Assembly (NCBI GenBank): GCA_028293805.1
Contig: JAQGOC010000341.1
Coordinates: 1 to 61,734, forward strand
Length of the DNA stretch: 61,734 bases
Direction: 5' to 3'
Source: Gammaproteobacteria bacterium
Lineage (GTDB): Bacteria > Pseudomonadota > Gammaproteobacteria > Steroidobacterales > Steroidobacteraceae
Positions 1 to 8,920 of the stretch are shown here, in pieces. A program made the position numbers and the translations under genes. The number at the start of each line of letters is the position of its first letter. Positions within the stretch are counted from its first letter, which is position 1. The notes beneath the pieces are model-generated. The model was not told the DNA's origin. It was given only the letters and a program-made list of their open reading frames with translations, and searched no databases.

Positions 1-2237
1 CCACCGTGGCTGCGACTTTCGCAAGGAACATCGAGCCGCAGCTTCAGAAGCTGGCCCAGCTCGCCGCTCGTCAGGCAACCGTGGCCGCCCAGCGTCTGTC
101 GCCCACTGCCGGGGTCGAATCGATCACGCCGGCTGCCAACACGTTCTGGATGACCCCCGACGACAGAGTGCTCGGCGCGAGATCATCCGAAGCCGCCACC
201 GCAAGCGGTATAGCCAGCGAATGGGAGTCGGCGGAATCCAGTCGGCCCGCTCCCGCATCGGCCGTTCTGGGGCCACTGCGCCTGGGGAGTCAATGGCTGG
301 TGTCCATACGGGATCCGGTCGTCGCGCGCAGCGCAGGGGAGATCGAGGCTTCGCAGACACGCGCCTGGTCAGTGTCCTTTGGTGATCTGGACGAGGTGGT
401 TGCCAAGAGCCACCTCGCGCGGCTCGTGGACATGGGTTATGACTTTGAGCTGTCGCAAATCGAGCCCCGCAGCGCGCGAGCGCGAATCTTCGTCAGCTCG
501 CGGACGGAACCGCTGGCCGACGCCATCGGGTCCAGAGTCCGTCTGCCCATCGGTCACGCCGCCGCCATTCCCGGCAGCTATCTGCAGGTGGCGATTCGGC
601 CCCGCGCCGGCTGGTATCCGACAACTCAGCTCGCCGCCGATATCGGCCTGCTGGCCTTCCTCGCGTGGCTGTTTGGCTTTGGAACTCACGATCTGGGCCA
701 CGCCTTGCGACGCTCGCGCGCGGCCCTGGAGACCTCGCGGCGCCGCCTGCACTCGAGCCATCAACAGCTCGCCACGGAGATGCAGAAGCGCCTGAGTCTG
801 CAGGAGACCTTCGACCACGCCCGTTTCCACGATGCATTCACCGGACTGCCGAACCGGCGCTACTTCATGGACCAGCTCGATCGGGCGTTGCGTGACATCC
901 GCACGAAGCGGCGTCAGCGCGTCGCCGTCATTCTCGTGGACATCGCCCGATTCAAATTGGTCAACGACATGCTGGGCCACACGGCGGGCGATGAGCTGAT
1001 GGTGCAGGCCGCCCGCCGGTTCGAGAAATGCACCGCGGCGGTGGAAGGGGTGCTCGCGCGCTGGGGCGGCGATCAGTTCGCGCTGTTGCTCTTCGACATC
1101 GTCTGGCCTGAAGCGGCCCTGGGCGTGGGAGCTCTCCTGCAGCGGGAATTGCGCGCGCCTTTCGAGTTGCGCCGCCATCGGCTCGTCGTCGCGGCGACCC
1201 TCGGCATCACGAGTGCCGATTCAGGCCAGCAGCGCGCGGAGGATGTGGTGCGCGAGGCTGACATCGCCTTGTCGGTTGCCAAGCGGCACGAGACCGCCAA
1301 GATGATCGTGTTCACGCCCAACATGGCGGGGCAGGCGGCGGATCTCGTGAGCCTGGAGGCGGATCTGCACGTGGCTTTGGAAAAGAACGAGCTGCGCCTG
1401 CTTTTCCAGCCCATCGTCGATCTGCGCACGTATCGCATGGTGGGGGCCGAGGCCCTTTTGCGCTGGCGGCACCCGGTGGAAAGCGTGCTGGGTCCGGAGA
1501 AGTTCCTGCGTATCGCAGAGGAAGCCGGATTGATGGTGCCGATCACGCGTTGGGTGATTTTCAGAGTGATCGCGCTCGCCGCGGAATGGCAGCGGCGTCT
1601 GCCGGCCGGCGAGAAGTTCTTCATCAGCATCAATCTTTCCCAGGCGGCGCTGCGCGATCCCGGCTTGAACGACTACATTGCCGCCCTCCTGCGGGAGACG
1701 CGCCTGCCGCCGGCAATGCTCAAATTCGAGCTGACCGAGGCCGCTCTGATCAACAATGTCGGGGCGGCCCGCGAGATGCTGGAGCGGCTGCACGGCATGG
1801 GCATTCAGCTGATGCTCGATGATTTCGGCACCGGGTACTCCTCGCTGAGTTATCTGCAGCTGTTCCCGTTCGACTTCGTGAAGATCGATCGTCCGTTCGT
1901 GAACCGTACGAAGGCGGATCAGGCGAACACCGGCATGATGGCCGCGATGGTGCAGATGGCCGCCAGCCTGCGGCTCACGGCCATTGCGGAAATCATCGAG
2001 ACCGAGGCCGCCGCCAAGGCCCTGCAGGAAATGGGCTGTGAATTCGGGCAGGGCTATTACTTCAGCGAGCCGATCGAGGCCGAGTTGGCACTGCAGCGGC
2101 TGCGCAGCCGACAACCTTTCGAGCCGCGTGACGCAGCGGTAACGATGGAGATGGCGCCTCTGGAGCTGGACGATTCGCCCACCATCATGATGCCGGTGGA
2201 TTCGATCGGATATCCGCAGGAAGAGGCTCCGGAATAG
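1..2237 (+). CDS. CHASE-type sensor GGDEF/EAL cyclic-di-GMP protein, 5' truncated by the window
   Basis: The reading frame is open to the left edge, so the true start lies outside; the first in-frame start-like codon is GTG at 6, and residues below count from it. Residues about 120-205 look like the end of a periplasmic CHASE-like sensor, followed by a membrane segment near 208-225. The GGDEF domain follows (DAFTGLPNRR, then GGDQF at about 354-358). The EAL domain starts near 460 with EALLRW at 482 and keeps SINLSQ, FELTEA, LDDFGTGYSS and KIDRPF, so the phosphodiesterase residues look intact. The fourth GGDEF position is Q instead of E and I see no RxxD inhibitory site, so cyclase activity is doubtful. 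I infer a membrane-bound c-di-GMP phosphodiesterase with a degenerate cyclase domain. Confidence 0.92.
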   Translation, partial: TVAATFARNIEPQLQKLAQLAARQATVAAQRLSPTAGVESITPAANTFWMTPDDRVLGARSSEAATASGIASEWESAESSRPAPASAVLGPLRLGSQWLVSIRDPVVARSAGEIEASQTRAWSVSFGDLDEVVAKSHLARLVDMGYDFELSQIEPRSARARIFVSSRTEPLADAIGSRVRLPIGHAAAIPGSYLQVAIRPRAGWYPTTQLAADIGLLAFLAWLFGFGTHDLGHALRRSRAALETSRRRLHSSHQQLATEMQKRLSLQETFDHARFHDAFTGLPNRRYFMDQLDRALRDIRTKRRQRVAVILVDIARFKLVNDMLGHTAGDELMVQAARRFEKCTAAVEGVLARWGGDQFALLLFDIVWPEAALGVGALLQRELRAPFELRRHRLVVAATLGITSADSGQQRAEDVVREADIALSVAKRHETAKMIVFTPNMAGQAADLVSLEADLHVALEKNELRLLFQPIVDLRTYRMVGAEALLRWRHPVESVLGPEKFLRIAEEAGLMVPITRWVIFRVIALAAEWQRRLPAGEKFFISINLSQAALRDPGLNDYIAALLRETRLPPAMLKFELTEAALINNVGAAREMLERLHGMGIQLMLDDFGTGYSSLSYLQLFPFDFVKIDRPFVNRTKADQANTGMMAAMVQMAASLRLTAIAEIIETEAAAKALQEMGCEFGQGYYFSEPIEAELALQRLRSRQPFEPRDAAVTMEMAPLELDDSPTIMMPVDSIGYPQEEAPE

Positions 2238-2370
2238 GCGCAGCGCAAGAGCAACCCGCGCGTGCGGGAAATGCGATCTCCCTCACGGTTCGCGACTCTC
2301 GATGGACTCACTTCGAGCGCGGCGAGGCATAGTCGCCGGGGGCGTCGAGGCGCCGACTTCAAGAGAGCTT

Positions 2371-2922
2371 ATGATGACCAAAGTGATTCGTACCGTGGCG
2401 CTGCTCGCGGCTGTGTTCGGCTCGGCCGCCCCCTTGACGAGAGCCGGTGACTTGGGTATCGGCGTCACCATCACCGGGGAGATCACCCCCGGAGTCTACG
2501 GCAGGGTGGACCTGTCCAACCGGCCTGCGCCGCCCGTAGTGTACGCGCAACCTGTCTTCATCGATCGGCCTGCGACGACTGTCTACGTACAGCCCATATA
2601 CCTGCATGTGCCGCCGGACCACGCGAAGAACTGGCGCAGGCACTGCCACGAATACCATGCGTGCAACCGACCTGTGTATTTCGTGAGATCGGCGGAATAC
2701 GACCCCGGGTATCGACCGGACCGGGACCGATCGCACGAGCATCGCGAACACGAACACGAACACGAACACGATCGCCACGACTATGGCTACGAGCACGACC
2801 ATGGGCATGACCATGACCGCCAATACGAGCGCGATCATGAGGGTGATCGCGACCATGGTCGCGAGAACGACCACGATCGCGGTCACGACCATGATGGTGA
2901 TCGTGACCAGCACGAACACTGA
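2371..2922 (+). CDS. secreted His/Asp/Glu-rich protein, possible metal binder
   Basis: 183 residues from the ATG at 2371, which follows an AGAGAG-type ribosome site; an earlier ATG at 2302 has no better support. Residues 1-25 form a signal peptide ending near TRAGDL. The middle (about 80-110) has a conserved-looking block around VPPDHAKNWRRHCHEYHAC, a type I recall from small proteobacterial hypothetical proteins. The last 65 residues are almost entirely H, D, E, R and Y in runs such as EHEHEHEHD. The His-rich tail suggests periplasmic binding of Ni, Zn or Cu, but no family assignment is possible from the sequence. The tail is built on a hexanucleotide repeat (separate entry). Confidence 0.75.
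   Translation: MMTKVIRTVALLAAVFGSAAPLTRAGDLGIGVTITGEITPGVYGRVDLSNRPAPPVVYAQPVFIDRPATTVYVQPIYLHVPPDHAKNWRRHCHEYHACNRPVYFVRSAEYDPGYRPDRDRSHEHREHEHEHEHDRHDYGYEHDHGHDHDRQYERDHEGDRDHGRENDHDRGHDHDGDRDQHEH
2746..2769 (+). repeat. four tandem GAACAC hexamers inside the His-rich gene
   Basis: Four perfect copies of GAACAC encode consecutive Glu-His pairs. Expansion or loss of one unit would add or remove two residues without a frameshift, so the tail length could vary between strains. Confidence 0.85.
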
Positions 2923-3228
2923 TCGAGCCTATGAGCCAGGCCACGGAGGGCCGTCGCTCACCGCTCGCGAACGCGACGCGGTGTCCATGGATATCAAGGC
3001 GTCACACCTCTTTCGCACTTGACGCACCCATGCGCACATGCGTCTTAAGCGTGATTCGGCAGATCATGCATATTCCTGCCCGCCGCGTTGCTACCGTGAT
3101 CGGGAACGTGGCCGTGCAGGCTGCCGCAGAGCGGGTAATGCGGCGGAACGAAACGTGTGCGTGGCCGTTTCGTTTGTGTGAATCGCGGATCGATCAGAAC
3201 AACCAATGCAGTCCGCAGCCAGCGCGCA
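2923..3228. other. 306-base stretch without a convincing gene
   Basis: No open frame here has a plausible protein: frames running through it have no signal, domain or codon pattern. It probably carries the promoter of the phospholipase D gene. A 9-bp perfect inverted repeat (AACGAAACG and CGTTTCGTT, 3147-3155 and 3166-3174, 10-base loop) lies 55 bases upstream of that gene's start. Confidence 0.5.
3147..3174. promoter_or_regulatory. 9-bp inverted repeat upstream of the phospholipase D gene
   Basis: Perfect arms AACGAAACG / CGTTTCGTT separated by 10 bases. There is no T-run, so an operator or a leader hairpin is as likely as a terminator for the His-rich gene. Confidence 0.4.
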
Positions 3229-4863
3229 ATGCCCGCCAAGGCAACGGGCTGGCGCGCGCGCCTTCACGGGGTGGGCACTTGGCTGCCTTCATTGGCGGTA
3301 TTGATCCTTGTGTCGCTGGGAGGGTGCGCGTCACTGCCACCGGGCTCCAGTTACCCCAGGGTGCACTCGCTTGCGCTGTCCGAACCGCAGACGACCCAGT
3401 TCGGCCGCCAGTTTGCGAGCGACTCGCGTGCGCACGAGGGAAAGTCGGGTTTTCGCATTATCAACGTCGGCGTCGACGGATTCCTCGTGCGCCTCGAAAT
3501 GATCAATGCGGCGGAGCGGACGCTCGACCTGCAGTACTATATTTTTCGAGGCGATGAGTCCGGGCGTGTTCTGACCGGCGCGCTGCTGCGTGCCGCCGAT
3601 CGCGGTGTGCGCGTCCGCGTGCTCGTCGACGACGGGGAAACTGTCGCGGGCGATGAGCAGTTGCTCGGGCTCAGCGGGCATACGGGAATCGAGATCCGCG
3701 TGTTCAACCCATGGGCGTATCGCGGGCACAATACCGTCGTTCGGGGTACCGAATATCTGCTGCGGCATTCCCGACTCGACTATCGAATGCACAACAAGCT
3801 GTTGGTGGCCGACAACTCCGTCGCGCTCACTGGCGGCCGAAATATAGGCGACCAGTACTTCCAGATCGATCCCGAGTCGCAGTTCGCCGACGATGATGTG
3901 TTCGCCGGCGGCCCGATCACGCAGCAGCTGTCCGCGAAGTTCGACGATTTCTGGAACAGTTCGCTCGCGATACCCGCGGAAGCGCTCGGACGCCGCGATT
4001 CACCGGAAGCGACATCGGCACCGAAACGTGAGCATAAGGCCGCACGTGCGCGAAAAGCTGCCAACGCGGGTTTCAACTATGGCGAGAAGCTCGCAGCCGG
4101 CGAGCCGTTTGCCGGAATCCTCGCCGGGCGGCTGCCGCTAGTCTGGGCCGACGCCCAGATCGTGTGCGATAGCCCCGATAAAAAGCAGGTTGTGTCCGGC
4201 GGCAGGGCAGGCTCGCTCACGTACGAGCCGGTGGCCGACGCCGCAACACGGGTGCGGTCGGAGCTGCTGATGGTCACGCCGTACTTCATACCGAGCAGGG
4301 ACGAGGTGCATCTCCTCGAAGCGGGCCGACAAAAAGGGGTGCGGGTTCGCGTGCTTACAAATTCTCTCGAGTCGACGCCGGACCTGTCCGCTCACTCCGG
4401 TTACATGCACTATCGCACACCGTTGCTGCAGGACGGCGTGGAGTTTCACGAAGTGCGCTCGTTGCCGGGCAACAGTCGGGGCAGCGGCCAGTCAGCGCGC
4501 CTGTCCCGTTACGGGAATTACGGGTTGCACGGGAAGTTATTCGTGTTCGACCGGGAGAAACTCTACATTGGCTCGATGAATTTCGACCAGCGTTCGCGGC
4601 ACCTCAACACCGAAATAGGCTTGATCATCGCGAGTCCCGCCCTCTCGGAGCAGACTGCCGCACGATTCGAGGCAATGGCGCAGGAGGAAAACTCCTACGC
4701 GGTGACGTTGCGTCCCGCCGTCCCCAGCGGGTCACCCCGGTTGGTTTGGCGAACGCGTGAAGGCGACAAATCCGTCGAGTACGACTCCGAGCCGGCACGC
4801 AGCACGTGGCAGAAATTCAGAGTCAATTTCCTGTCGCTGTTGCCATTGGATTCGGAATTGTGA
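3229..4863 (+). CDS. phospholipase D family lipoprotein, cardiolipin synthase-like (ClsC/YmdC type)
   Basis: 544 residues from ATG 3229; this start places a lipoprotein signal right at the N-terminus (hydrophobic run then LGGC, lipid-accepting Cys about 33). An upstream in-frame ATG at 3157 would put 24 extra residues before it. Two HKD motifs define the phospholipase D superfamily: HNKLLVAD at about 188 and HGKLFVFD at about 434, each followed by the usual G/S-N segment (GGRNIGDQYF, GSMNFDQRS). Family knowledge: such proteins transfer phosphatidyl groups to make cardiolipin or hydrolyse phospholipids. A lipoprotein form facing the periplasm is less usual than membrane-spanning ClsA. The stop overlaps the GTG of the next gene (GTGA), so the two are probably co-translated. 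Confidence 0.9.
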   Translation: MPAKATGWRARLHGVGTWLPSLAVLILVSLGGCASLPPGSSYPRVHSLALSEPQTTQFGRQFASDSRAHEGKSGFRIINVGVDGFLVRLEMINAAERTLDLQYYIFRGDESGRVLTGALLRAADRGVRVRVLVDDGETVAGDEQLLGLSGHTGIEIRVFNPWAYRGHNTVVRGTEYLLRHSRLDYRMHNKLLVADNSVALTGGRNIGDQYFQIDPESQFADDDVFAGGPITQQLSAKFDDFWNSSLAIPAEALGRRDSPEATSAPKREHKAARARKAANAGFNYGEKLAAGEPFAGILAGRLPLVWADAQIVCDSPDKKQVVSGGRAGSLTYEPVADAATRVRSELLMVTPYFIPSRDEVHLLEAGRQKGVRVRVLTNSLESTPDLSAHSGYMHYRTPLLQDGVEFHEVRSLPGNSRGSGQSARLSRYGNYGLHGKLFVFDREKLYIGSMNFDQRSRHLNTEIGLIIASPALSEQTAARFEAMAQEENSYAVTLRPAVPSGSPRLVWRTREGDKSVEYDSEPARSTWQKFRVNFLSLLPLDSEL

Positions 4864-5264
4864 GGCTGCGCCCGGCTGCCTTCGCCCTGATTCTGGGCAT
4901 GTTCATCCTGCCCGTAGCGCGCGCGGCGCCTCCGCCAGCCGCTCAGGTCGAGATCGAGTATCTGCTGCAGTACGTCGGCACGTCCGGCTGTGAGTTCTAC
5001 CGCAACGGCAGCTGGTACGACGGGGCGCGGGCACAAGCGCACCTTCGCGGGAAGTATGACTATCTCGCCGCGCGCAATCGCATTGGCAGCGCCGAGGACT
5101 TCATAGACAAGGCCGCCACTAAAAGCAGCTTTAGCGGCCAGGCGTATAAAATCAGATGCGCGGGGCAAGCGGAAGTGCAGAGCAACCCCTGGCTGCGGGA
5201 TGTGCTCGCGCGCTATCGCGTCCAGACAAAACACATCGGTGCCGTCGGTCTGCCGCGAGCCTAG
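4860..5264 (+). CDS. small secreted DUF5329-like (YfeK-type) protein
   Basis: 134 residues. I chose GTG 4860 because it overlaps the preceding stop by four bases and places a clear signal peptide at the N-terminus (RLRPAAFALILGMFILPVARA). The mature part reads VEIEYLLQYVGTSGCEFYRNGSWYD, then SAEDFIDKAATKSS and YKIRC, a pattern I associate with DUF5329/YfeK proteins, which are periplasmic and of unknown function. Two Cys residues (TSGCEF and IRCAG) could form a disulfide. Coupling to the phospholipase D-type lipoprotein suggests a shared envelope role; that is inference. Confidence 0.8.
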   Translation: MRLRPAAFALILGMFILPVARAAPPPAAQVEIEYLLQYVGTSGCEFYRNGSWYDGARAQAHLRGKYDYLAARNRIGSAEDFIDKAATKSSFSGQAYKIRCAGQAEVQSNPWLRDVLARYRVQTKHIGAVGLPRA

Positions 5265-5334
5265 TGAGTCAGGCGCGCCTGGCGAGCGCAGTGTGCGCCC
5301 CGAGCTCGTGTGAGCCACCCTGTCCGGGTGATCA

Positions 5335-5356
5335 GCCCCAGTTCTTCACCTGGGGC
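5335..5356. terminator. candidate bidirectional terminator between convergent genes
   Basis: Perfect 7-bp stem GCCCCAG / CTGGGGC with an 8-base loop. It covers the stop codon of the leftward HAF-repeat gene and lies 70 bases after the rightward DUF5329-like gene. A smaller CACCC/GGGTG stem is adjacent (5316-5330). Neither has a strong T-run. Confidence 0.4.
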
Positions 5357-6440
5357 GCGGACATTCCTGGCGCTGCGGCACCTGCAGCATCAGCAGGTAC
5401 GCGTGATTCGCGCGCGTCTGTACGTCGTAGCCATTCGCCGCTATCCAGCCGTTGCAGTTGATGGCGGTGGCGTTGGTGAGCTTCACATTGGCTGCCAAGG
5501 GACTGCGCGGATCGACCTGAAAGGTCAGGTTCCACATTCGGCCCCAGCTGTACACGAACGCACGCTGCGCGATGGATTTATCGGCCGTAAGACGCACCTC
5601 CGACCAGCCCACGACCTCGCCGCGGTCATTGATCCCCAAGGCCTCGCTATTCAATTTGGGATCCTGGGCAAGATTCCCGAGATCGACCATTTTCCCGTTC
5701 TGAGAAACGAAAGCATGGAAGCCGCCAGCAGTCTCGGAGCCTCCCACCGCAGCGTCCTTGCTGTTCATCCCGAGTGCCGCGCTGTATCTCCCGCCCGGCA
5801 GTGAGCCGAGATCCGCCATGGCACCGTTCTGCCACAGGAATGCGTGCTTCGTTACGTAAGCGGAGACGCTCTCCGGATTCCCGACGATGACATCGGATGA
5901 ACCCACGACGTGAACCTGGCTATTAACTGCGGACGCATCGCTGGAAGGATCAAAGACGAACATGTGCGGATTGCTGCTCACGAGCGTGCCCAGCCCCGTG
6001 ATGGAGTGGTCTTTCCAGCGCCACAGAACGGCGGAATCGTTCAGATGGACCGTGGGCACGGTGCCCACGACAGGTCCGGAATTGGCGACGGCGCGTCCCA
6101 TGCTCTCACCTCCCCAAAGCTGCTCCGATCCGCCACTGAGATACCAGACGATGGCTACCGGCCCACTGTGGGGATTGATGGTGGTGCCGACAATCTTGCC
6201 GCCATCATTGATCCCCGCGACGTCCCATCCGCCCGGCAGTTGGACTACTACTCCACTGCTGTGCTGGTAGACGTAGGTAACATTGTGACCGTCAGTGCCA
6301 ACGACCTCGCCATTGTTGTTCAATCCCGTGGCCTCGGTCAGCGGCGCCGGGACTTCGATCATTGAATATTGGGCGGCCGTCACGGGGCCGCACACGCCAA
6401 GTGACAGGGCCAGGGGTGCGAGAAGTGAGGGTCTACGCAT
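5346..6440 (-). CDS. secreted HAF-repeat (probable beta-propeller) protein
   Basis: 364 residues from ATG 6440, preceded by GGAG six bases upstream; the ATG at 6452 lacks a ribosome site. A signal peptide covers about 1-23 (LLAPLALSLGVCGPVTAA). The body repeats a pattern of the type xAxGIN-x-GEVVG followed by AFLW/AFVY-type strands: TGLNNNGEVVGTD, HAFLWQNGAMADLGSLPGG, ALGMNSKDAAVGGS, HAFVSQNGKMVDLGNL, ALGINDRGEVVGWS. These are HAF-type extracellular repeats expected to form a propeller. No catalytic motif is visible and the function is unknown. It diverges from the CYTH gene. Confidence 0.85.
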   Translation of the reverse strand: MRRPSLLAPLALSLGVCGPVTAAQYSMIEVPAPLTEATGLNNNGEVVGTDGHNVTYVYQHSSGVVVQLPGGWDVAGINDGGKIVGTTINPHSGPVAIVWYLSGGSEQLWGGESMGRAVANSGPVVGTVPTVHLNDSAVLWRWKDHSITGLGTLVSSNPHMFVFDPSSDASAVNSQVHVVGSSDVIVGNPESVSAYVTKHAFLWQNGAMADLGSLPGGRYSAALGMNSKDAAVGGSETAGGFHAFVSQNGKMVDLGNLAQDPKLNSEALGINDRGEVVGWSEVRLTADKSIAQRAFVYSWGRMWNLTFQVDPRSPLAANVKLTNATAINCNGWIAANGYDVQTRANHAYLLMLQVPQRQECPRPR

Positions 6441-6624
6441 TGCAGTCTCCATAGGGTTTGCCGAGTTCTGCCGCTTCTACGTTGTGGCTGTTTGTGAAGT
6501 CCGTTCACGAGTCCTGCGTAGCAAGTTTGAAGTACGCTGGCGGCTGTGGGAAGCTGCCGTAACGAACAGATACGCCTCAGCTCCCGGTTGCGGTCCCGTC
6601 CGCGACCGGGCAGATAAACTCACC

Positions 6625-7152
6625 ATGCCGCGCAATATCGAAATCAAAGCACGTATCAAGAGCGTCGAGGCGCTGACCTCCAGGGTGGCGGCGCTGGCTG
6701 GCGCCGGGCCTGTCGAGATCCGGCAGGACGACACCTTTTTCCGCTGCGATCATGGACGATTGAAGTTGCGAGCCTTTCCCGAGGGCAGCGGCGAATTGAT
6801 TTTTTACCGTCGCGCCAACCAGCAAGGTCCAAAGGAGTCCTTCTATTTGCGGTCCCCCACGCCCGCGCCCGACTCGCTGCGCGAGGCGTTATCTGCAGCC
6901 TATGGCCAGGTGGGGCGGGTGCGAAAGCACCGCACCCTTTTTCTCGTGGGCAGGACACGCGTTCACCTGGACAAGGTCGAAGGACTGGGACATTTCCTCG
7001 AGCTGGAGGTGGTGCTCGAAGAGGATGAGCCCTCGCAAGTCGGTGTTGACGAGGCCCACGCTCTCATGAAGAGCCTGGATATCGGTCCCGATCAGTTGGT
7101 CGAGGAGGCTTATATCGATATTTTGTTGCGGCAGGCAGGCGCCGGCACCTGA
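6625..7152 (+). CDS. CYTH domain protein (class IV adenylate cyclase/triphosphatase superfamily)
   Basis: 175 residues from ATG 6625; the open frame upstream has no domain content. It shows the CYTH tunnel-fold layout: N-terminal NIEIKARI, then DTFFRCDHGRLKLRAF, GELIFYRR, KESFYLR, VRKHRTLFLVGRTRVHLDKVEGLGHFLELEVVL and a terminal AYIDILL. The first Glu of the usual ExExK is Asn here (NIEIK). I believe that is common in this 170-residue subgroup, which is annotated as class IV cyclase but may act on inorganic or organic triphosphates. The 3' end overlaps the convergent LysR gene by 43 bases. Confidence 0.85.
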   Translation: MPRNIEIKARIKSVEALTSRVAALAGAGPVEIRQDDTFFRCDHGRLKLRAFPEGSGELIFYRRANQQGPKESFYLRSPTPAPDSLREALSAAYGQVGRVRKHRTLFLVGRTRVHLDKVEGLGHFLELEVVLEEDEPSQVGVDEAHALMKSLDIGPDQLVEEAYIDILLRQAGAGT

Positions 7153-8036
7153 CAGCTGCCGGTCGCGATCCGGCGAAAGCTCGTCACGCATGGATCCGCC
7201 TCGTCCGCCCGGCATGTCATGCCAATATCGATTTGCGCGTCTTGATCAACGAGCGGTTTGAAAAGAAGATCCGGGATGGCGAGGCGAGCGAGCCCGGCAG
7301 GCACGATTGCGATGCCAAGTCCTGCAACCGTGAGAGCGATGAGGGTGGCAACCTCGCGCGTCTCCTGAACGATGCGCGGCGTAAAGGATCGCTTGGCGCA
7401 CAATTGCAGGATGTGCGCGTGGATGCCCGTGCCCGGGGGTCGAGGGTAGAAGACGAAGGGCTCGTCCCTGAGATCGCCAATCCTCAGATCCGAGCGCCCG
7501 GCCAGCGGGTGCTCGCGATGCATTGCGACGGCGAGCCGCTCGGCCAGTAGTCCGGTGAATTCCAGGCCCGCCGGCAGACTTGCATCCGGTGTGCGGCCGA
7601 TGGCCACATCGACTGCTCGAGTTTGCAGCGTGCTCAGCTCCTCGGTGGGCGACAGCTCGTGGAAGCTGAGACGGACATCCGGATGGCTGTTGCGAAAGCT
7701 GCGGATCGTGGTCGCCACGAAGGCCAGCAGGGCAATCTCCGGCGTGAGGGCGAGCCGCAGTCGGCCGGATTCACCGCTCACGAGCTCGCGGGCAGCCTCG
7801 AGACTGCCTCGTACCTTCTCCAGAATGGCTTGGGCATCGGTGAGAAACGCGGCTCCGGCCTGAGTGAGCTCCACGCGGCGCGGTGTCCGGTGAAACAGCT
7901 GTCCGCCCACTTCGCGCTCCAATTTCTGAATGGCCAGGGTCAAAGGCGACTGCGTGATGCTCAGCCGTTCCGCCGCCCGCCCGAAGTGCAACTCTTCGGC
8001 GAGCACCGTGAAATAGCGCAGCTGCCGCAGGTTCAT
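7110..8036 (-). CDS. LysR-family transcriptional regulator
   Basis: 308 residues from ATG 8036. The N-terminal winged HTH begins MNLRQLRYFTVLAEELHFG and continues AAERLSITQSPLTLAIQKLE; the effector domain follows (about 90-300). It is divergent from the HpaI-type aldolase at 8129, whose control by this protein is the simplest prediction. A longer upstream frame exists but adds 30 residues before the canonical LysR N-terminus. The effector domain shares the PFVFYPRPPGTGI / REVATLIALTVAGLGIAIVPAG pattern with the LysR at 13193 (PFIMYPREAGTGI / VLESSTIIGLVAAGVGVAVVPAD), so the two may sense related compounds. Confidence 0.93.
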   Translation of the reverse strand: MNLRQLRYFTVLAEELHFGRAAERLSITQSPLTLAIQKLEREVGGQLFHRTPRRVELTQAGAAFLTDAQAILEKVRGSLEAARELVSGESGRLRLALTPEIALLAFVATTIRSFRNSHPDVRLSFHELSPTEELSTLQTRAVDVAIGRTPDASLPAGLEFTGLLAERLAVAMHREHPLAGRSDLRIGDLRDEPFVFYPRPPGTGIHAHILQLCAKRSFTPRIVQETREVATLIALTVAGLGIAIVPAGLARLAIPDLLFKPLVDQDAQIDIGMTCRADEADPCVTSFRRIATGSCQVPAPACRNKISI

Positions 8037-8063
8037 CGATTTATTTTCCAAAACAGGCGGCTG

Positions 8064-8110
8064 GCCAAATTGAATTGGCGCAGACCGCCGTGCCGCGCGC
8101 AATATGCGCG
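8064..8110. promoter_or_regulatory. LysR/aldolase divergent control region with two dyads
   Basis: Between the divergent starts are GCCAA-N6-TTGGC (8064-8079) and CGCGCA-ATA-TGCGCG (8096-8110). LysR proteins bind imperfect dyads in such regions. Which dyad, if either, is used is inference. Confidence 0.35.
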
Positions 8111-8128
8111 TATGAAGGCTAGACATCT

Positions 8129-8902
8129 ATGAGAGTGTTGGAGCGCCTTGCGGCAGGCGAAATGGTCCTCACGCTGGGGGTTCGCGGCGCGCGGACTGCT
8201 GACATTGCCCGCATGGCGCACAGCGCCGGCTATGGCGCGATCTGGATCGACCTCGAGCACAGCAGCATGCCGATCGATTGCGCCGTGCAAATCGCGGCCG
8301 CGGCCGAAGATCTCGGCCTGGAGGCCTGGGTACGCATTCCTGAGCGCGACTACGGCCTCGTCGGCCGTCTGCTCGACGGTGGCGCTGGCGGCATCATTGT
8401 TCCGCGTGTCGAAACCGTCGAGGAGGCACGGGAGGTCGTCATGGCTGCGCGCTTTCCTCCGCGGGGACGCCGCTCGCAGATTGCATTGCTGCCGCAATTC
8501 GGCTTTCGTCGACTGCCTGCGGCGGAGCTCACGGCGGCGGCTGATCGACGCACTACTGTGCAGATCCTGTTGGAGAGTGCGCGTGGGATCGATAATGCCG
8601 AGGACATCGCGGCGCTCGACGGAGTTGATCTGCTCGCGGTCGGTCTCAACGATCTCTCCGCCGATCTGGGTTGTCTCGGCGAGCAGGGTAACGAAAAGGT
8701 TCGGGATGCGTGCCGGCGGGTCGCCGCTGCGGCGGCGCGCCACGGCAAGCTCGCCGTCGTGGGCGGTGTGGCGGATCCCGACCACTATCGCGCTCTGTTC
8801 GCGCATGGTGTTGCGCCGCTCGTTTTCGCCGGCATCGACACCGACGTACTCGCCTCCGGAGTCGGCCAACGAGCCACGGACTGGCGTACCCGCCTGGCCT
8901 GA
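8129..8902 (+). CDS. HpcH/HpaI-family class II aldolase
   Basis: 257 residues, the normal length for the family. Recognisable elements are GAIWIDLEHSSM, EAWVRIPERD, GGIIVPRVETVEEA, PPRGRRS, VQILLES and LLAVGLNDLSADLG, as in 4-hydroxy-2-oxoheptanedioate and 2-dehydro-3-deoxyglucarate aldolases. These metal-dependent enzymes cleave a 4-hydroxy-2-oxo acid to pyruvate and an aldehyde. The substrate cannot be read from the sequence. Its neighbours (divergent LysR, convergent amidohydrolase, TonB receptor) suggest catabolism of an aromatic- or sugar-acid-derived compound. It ends 18 bases before the convergent amidohydrolase. Confidence 0.88.
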   Translation: MRVLERLAAGEMVLTLGVRGARTADIARMAHSAGYGAIWIDLEHSSMPIDCAVQIAAAAEDLGLEAWVRIPERDYGLVGRLLDGGAGGIIVPRVETVEEAREVVMAARFPPRGRRSQIALLPQFGFRRLPAAELTAAADRRTTVQILLESARGIDNAEDIAALDGVDLLAVGLNDLSADLGCLGEQGNEKVRDACRRVAAAAARHGKLAVVGGVADPDHYRALFAHGVAPLVFAGIDTDVLASGVGQRATDWRTRLA

Positions 8903-8920
8903 TGATTGCACGAGTGGCCG

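Noticed and set aside
2359..2919. Antisense open frame encoding a Val/Met/Ile-rich pseudo-membrane protein
   Set aside because: It is the reverse complement of the His/Asp codon repeats; hydrophobicity is an artefact of GTG/CAT complementarity.
2931..3557. 208-residue frame before and overlapping the phospholipase D gene
   Set aside because: No domain, signal or ribosome site, and it runs into a well-supported gene in another frame.
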